From JBGSYN01 sp041750975 (GTDB lineage: Bacteria; Pseudomonadota; Alphaproteobacteria; Geminicoccales; Geminicoccaceae), in NCBI GenBank assembly GCA_041750975.1, contig JBGSYN010000177.1:1-7460 (forward strand): 7,460 nucleotides of DNA. Direction: 5' to 3'. A model generated the notes under the pieces. It had not been told where the DNA came from. It saw nothing but the letters and a program-made list of their open reading frames with translations, and made no database searches. This document shows, piece by piece, positions 5,122 to 7,460 of this stretch. Position 1 is the stretch's first letter, and each line of letters begins with the position of its first letter. A program made the position numbers and the translations under genes.

Positions 5122-6526
5122 AGTAATCCTCGATCACCGTCCGAAGACGATGGATCTCGTCGATTTCAGTTTGCTTGGCGGGCCATCCGTGGCGCGCCTG
5201 ATCGAGGAGTTCCATCTCCGCCTGTTCGAGGTCGAAATCGACGTTCTGGCCATTGGCGACGATGGGGCGCCCGGCCACGATCAGCCGATCGATATGGCTT
5301 TTTGCAGCGCGCGTGAGGATGAGATGCGCATCGTCCGCGGCTTCCTCAAGGCAATCAGGGACCATCTCTGAGCGCTTCAGAACAAGGATATCGGCCGGCC
5401 GGCCTGGTTCGAGAACGCCGCCATCGTCGCCTGGGATGATGGTGTGCCGGCCATTGACCATGCCCCCGTCGAAGACCTCGGCCGGGGAGAGGTTTTGATG
5501 AATGCTCGTCGATTGCTGGATATGCCAGATCATGCGCAACTCGCGAAGCGCATCCTCATCGTCGTCGAAGGCCATCCCGTCCATGCCCATCGCCCAGTTG
5601 AGTCCGGCTTTCTTGAACCGGCTCGCTGATGGAATGCCCGAGCGAAGACGAAGGTTGGAGCTCATGTTAAGCGAAACCGTGGCGCCACGTTCGGCCAATA
5701 GCTCGCATTCGTCAGGCCGCAGCCAGACGCCGTGGGCGACCGTCAGTCTTGGTGAGAGAAAGCCGATCTCATCGAGAAAGCGCACCAGACCGCCCGGATA
5801 GGTGTGATCCGCCCATTGCCGCTGCCGCTCGGTCTCAAAGAGATGCATGTGAATCCGCCGGCCTTTATCCGCCGAAGCCTGGGCAATTTTTTCGAGCGTC
5901 CCGTTCTCGCACCATTGCGGCCCGACCGGTCCATATTGAACGGAAAAAAGCTCATGATCGAAGCTCTCGCATGCCTGGACGAGATCGAGCTGCACATCGC
6001 TGGGCGCGCGCTGGTTGCGTTCGACGAGACGGGAGAACGCTTCGGCGCCCAGTGCGGCTTCGATTGGCGCCGTCGGTCCGTAGACAATCGGGTTGCGATC
6101 AAACACCGGCACGGCAAAGGCGATTCGAATGCCCACGTCACGGGTCGCTTGGGAGATGGCCTCGGCCTCGATGAGCATTGCCTCGCGGTTTTGCGGATTG
6201 TGACAGTGATTGGCTGCGGCGATCCCGCCAAGGGCCATGCGCGCGAACGAGACGGCGGCACGAAGATAAGGATCGACCCGAGGTTCGCTGCCGAGACCGA
6301 GCAGCCAAAGTTCCAACGGCCCATCACAACAACCAAAAGCGAGCGTCTTCAGCCCGCGGCCATGATCATGGGCGTTGATCAAGGCCGGTATCGCCAGAAG
6401 ATCGCGAGCAACAGCCTCGCACGGGGCGATGGCGGAGATGCCCGAACCCTCGATCGTGAGGCGTTGATTGTGCAGGACCGCCTCGTGTCCCGGTCGTTTG
6501 AGAAGCCTCGCGACGTCGAGGTCCAT
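5093..6526 (-). CDS. Metal-dependent amidohydrolase, cytosine deaminase/ATZ-TRZ-like
   Basis: Predicted cytoplasmic hydrolase of 477 residues, no signal peptide, with the composite sandwich plus TIM-barrel layout of the amidohydrolase superfamily (COG0402-like). Metal and catalytic candidates are the HDH pair His53/His55 (NAHDHGRG), His228 and Glu231 (HMHLFE), His265 (VAHGVWL) and Asp316 (GMDGMAF), in the order expected of mononuclear deaminases/hydrolases. The C-terminal GVLEPGRPADILVL (370-383) is the usual closing sandwich strand. The family deaminates or hydrolyses N-heterocycles and related amides; the NAHDHGRGL and CCDGPLELWL region is reminiscent of an uncharacterised subgroup rather than true cytosine deaminase. 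The ATG at 6526-6524 lies 7 nt after the binding-protein stop; no strong Shine-Dalgarno is visible, so coupling is likely. Its place between binding protein and ATPase argues that it acts on the imported solute. The exact reaction is unknown. Confidence 0.92.
   Translation of the reverse strand: MDLDVARLLKRPGHEAVLHNQRLTIEGSGISAIAPCEAVARDLLAIPALINAHDHGRGLKTLAFGCCDGPLELWLLGLGSEPRVDPYLRAAVSFARMALGGIAAANHCHNPQNREAMLIEAEAISQATRDVGIRIAFAVPVFDRNPIVYGPTAPIEAALGAEAFSRLVERNQRAPSDVQLDLVQACESFDHELFSVQYGPVGPQWCENGTLEKIAQASADKGRRIHMHLFETERQRQWADHTYPGGLVRFLDEIGFLSPRLTVAHGVWLRPDECELLAERGATVSLNMSSNLRLRSGIPSASRFKKAGLNWAMGMDGMAFDDDEDALRELRMIWHIQQSTSIHQNLSPAEVFDGGMVNGRHTIIPGDDGGVLEPGRPADILVLKRSEMVPDCLEEAADDAHLILTRAAKSHIDRLIVAGRPIVANGQNVDFDLEQAEMELLDQARHGWPAKQTEIDEIHRLRTVIEDYYGSYAHLSG
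5127..5131 (-). promoter_or_regulatory. Ribosome binding site of the ABC ATPase
   Basis: On the minus strand GAGGA precedes the ATG at 5121 by 5 nt and lies inside the amidohydrolase gene. It supports the start that creates the 29-bp overlap. Confidence 0.55.
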
Positions 6527-6533
6527 GGCAGCG

Positions 6534-7460
6534 CTAGCCCATGGTCTCGTGCGCTTCCCGAATGAGATCTTGGGTCACGACATCGTCGACTTTCAGATCA
6601 CCCGGCTCGATCTGCCCCGCCCTGATGGCGAACTCCAGCCCCTCCGCAAAAACCTCCGGATCGACCCAGAGCAGGCCGTGCTCGGCCGCATCGCCAATGG
6701 GGACGAAAACCTTCATCAGATTACTCTCGACCGTTTGCGATTCGAGATCGAGTCCGCGCTGCCCATACTTTTCCACGACAAGCTTCGCCGTCTCGTCCGG
6801 ATGATCAAGATGCCATTGCCAGCCCTTGATTTCAGCGCGCAGCCATCGGACGATCAGGTTATGGCTCTGATCGATGGTTTCGTCGGACGCGAAAATCACC
6901 CCGGCGTAGCCCGGCACCCCCAGATCGTTCATGTAGGCGGTCTCGATATCGACGCCGCGCACCTTGAGCATGACACCCTGATTGGTGGCCCAGCCATAAT
7001 AACCGTCGACCTGACCGGCGGCGAGCATACCCGGGTCCGTGCCGACCGGCACATAGGTTACCTCCGCAGGATCGATCCCGGCAGCAGTCAAAAGATTGTC
7101 GATCTGGGCACCGATGCCGTCCGGCATCGCGATCGTCTTGCCGGGAAAATCTTCGAGCGAACGGATTGGGTTTTCCGCCAGGCTCATGATAGCACCTGGC
7201 GCACGTTGCATAATGGCGGCAAATGCCTTGATCGGCACCCCGCTGGCGCGGGTACGAATGACACCTTCGACATCGGAATCGCTCGTCTGGATCTGACCGA
7301 TCGCAACCGGTGCCACCGTCGACACACTTGGGCCACCGGAGAGAAATTCCGCATCGATGCCCTCATCTGCGAAAAAGCCCTGCTCGATCCCCATGAAATG
7401 CCCACCGAACTGGATCGATTTGATCCAGCCAAGCTGATGCACGAACGGATCGGCCGCAAC
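6534..7460 (-). CDS. ABC transporter substrate-binding protein, NMT1/THI5-like (N-terminus outside window)
   Basis: Periplasmic solute-binding protein that delivers substrate to the adjacent permeases; 308 residues are visible and the frame stays open to the window edge, so the signal peptide and roughly 20-40 residues are missing. The GTG at 7442 is an internal valine, not the start, since VAADPF precedes it in frame. The N-terminal lobe shows the class pattern GGHFMGIEQGFFADEGI (visible residues 19-35) followed by the Gly-Gly-Pro-Ser loop. LEDFPGKTIAMPDG lies in the middle, then TYVPVGTDPGMLAAGQVDGYYGW, typical of the NMT1/SsuA/TauA superfamily. The Cys-rich signature of pyrimidine-forming THI5 enzymes is absent, so it is a binding protein rather than a thiamine-precursor synthase. 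It is the first operon gene seen; the operon promoter probably lies outside the window. Ligand unknown. Confidence 0.93.
   Translation of the reverse strand, partial: VAADPFVHQLGWIKSIQFGGHFMGIEQGFFADEGIDAEFLSGGPSVSTVAPVAIGQIQTSDSDVEGVIRTRASGVPIKAFAAIMQRAPGAIMSLAENPIRSLEDFPGKTIAMPDGIGAQIDNLLTAAGIDPAEVTYVPVGTDPGMLAAGQVDGYYGWATNQGVMLKVRGVDIETAYMNDLGVPGYAGVIFASDETIDQSHNLIVRWLRAEIKGWQWHLDHPDETAKLVVEKYGQRGLDLESQTVESNLMKVFVPIGDAAEHGLLWVDPEVFAEGLEFAIRAGQIEPGDLKVDDVVTQDLIREAHETMG

Noticed and set aside
5804..6565. Plus-strand open frame of about 250 codons opposite the amidohydrolase
   Set aside because: The minus-strand amidohydrolase has complete metal ligands; the opposite frame is low in recognisable motifs and is a typical GC-rich shadow.
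6534..7442. GTG at 7442 as the start of the substrate-binding protein
   Set aside because: The frame continues upstream to the window edge, and a start here would leave the protein without a signal peptide.

Overview
The window is GC-rich, densely packed bacterial chromosomal DNA. Gene content and codon use suit an alphaproteobacterium or similar proteobacterium; this is inferred from style, as there is no rRNA or other taxonomic marker. There are no tRNAs, insertion sequences, CRISPR arrays or phage genes. Eight protein genes fill almost everything, and no gene-free stretch exceeds about 155 bases.

Left part (1-1781): a divergent pair. On the minus strand lies a PdxI/YdbC-like aldo/keto reductase whose C-terminal end is cut off by the window edge. 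On the plus strand lies a LysR-family regulator. The 78-bp gap between their starts holds a good minus-strand promoter candidate whose -35 element overlaps a set of short direct repeats. This fits a LysR protein acting on the divergent reductase gene.

Gap (1782-1932): the regulator and the next gene converge here. The gap carries a perfect 9-bp inverted repeat flanked by 7-bp direct repeats.

Right part (1933-7460): six minus-strand genes with tiny gaps or overlaps, read right to left as one likely operon. In order they are a periplasmic substrate-binding protein (NMT1/THI5-like, N-terminus outside the window), an amidohydrolase of the cytosine deaminase/ATZ-TRZ type, an ABC ATPase, two different SsuC/TauC-type permeases, and a short-chain dehydrogenase. 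The apparent logic is capture of a small organic solute in the periplasm, import, hydrolysis (deamination or amide/ring cleavage) in the cytoplasm, and then oxidation or reduction of the product. The substrate cannot be read from the sequence; a nitrogen-containing compound is the most economical guess.

The points most worth a second look are this transporter-hydrolase-reductase module, the short-chain dehydrogenase with glycine at the usual catalytic serine position, and the two repeat structures in the intergenic gaps.
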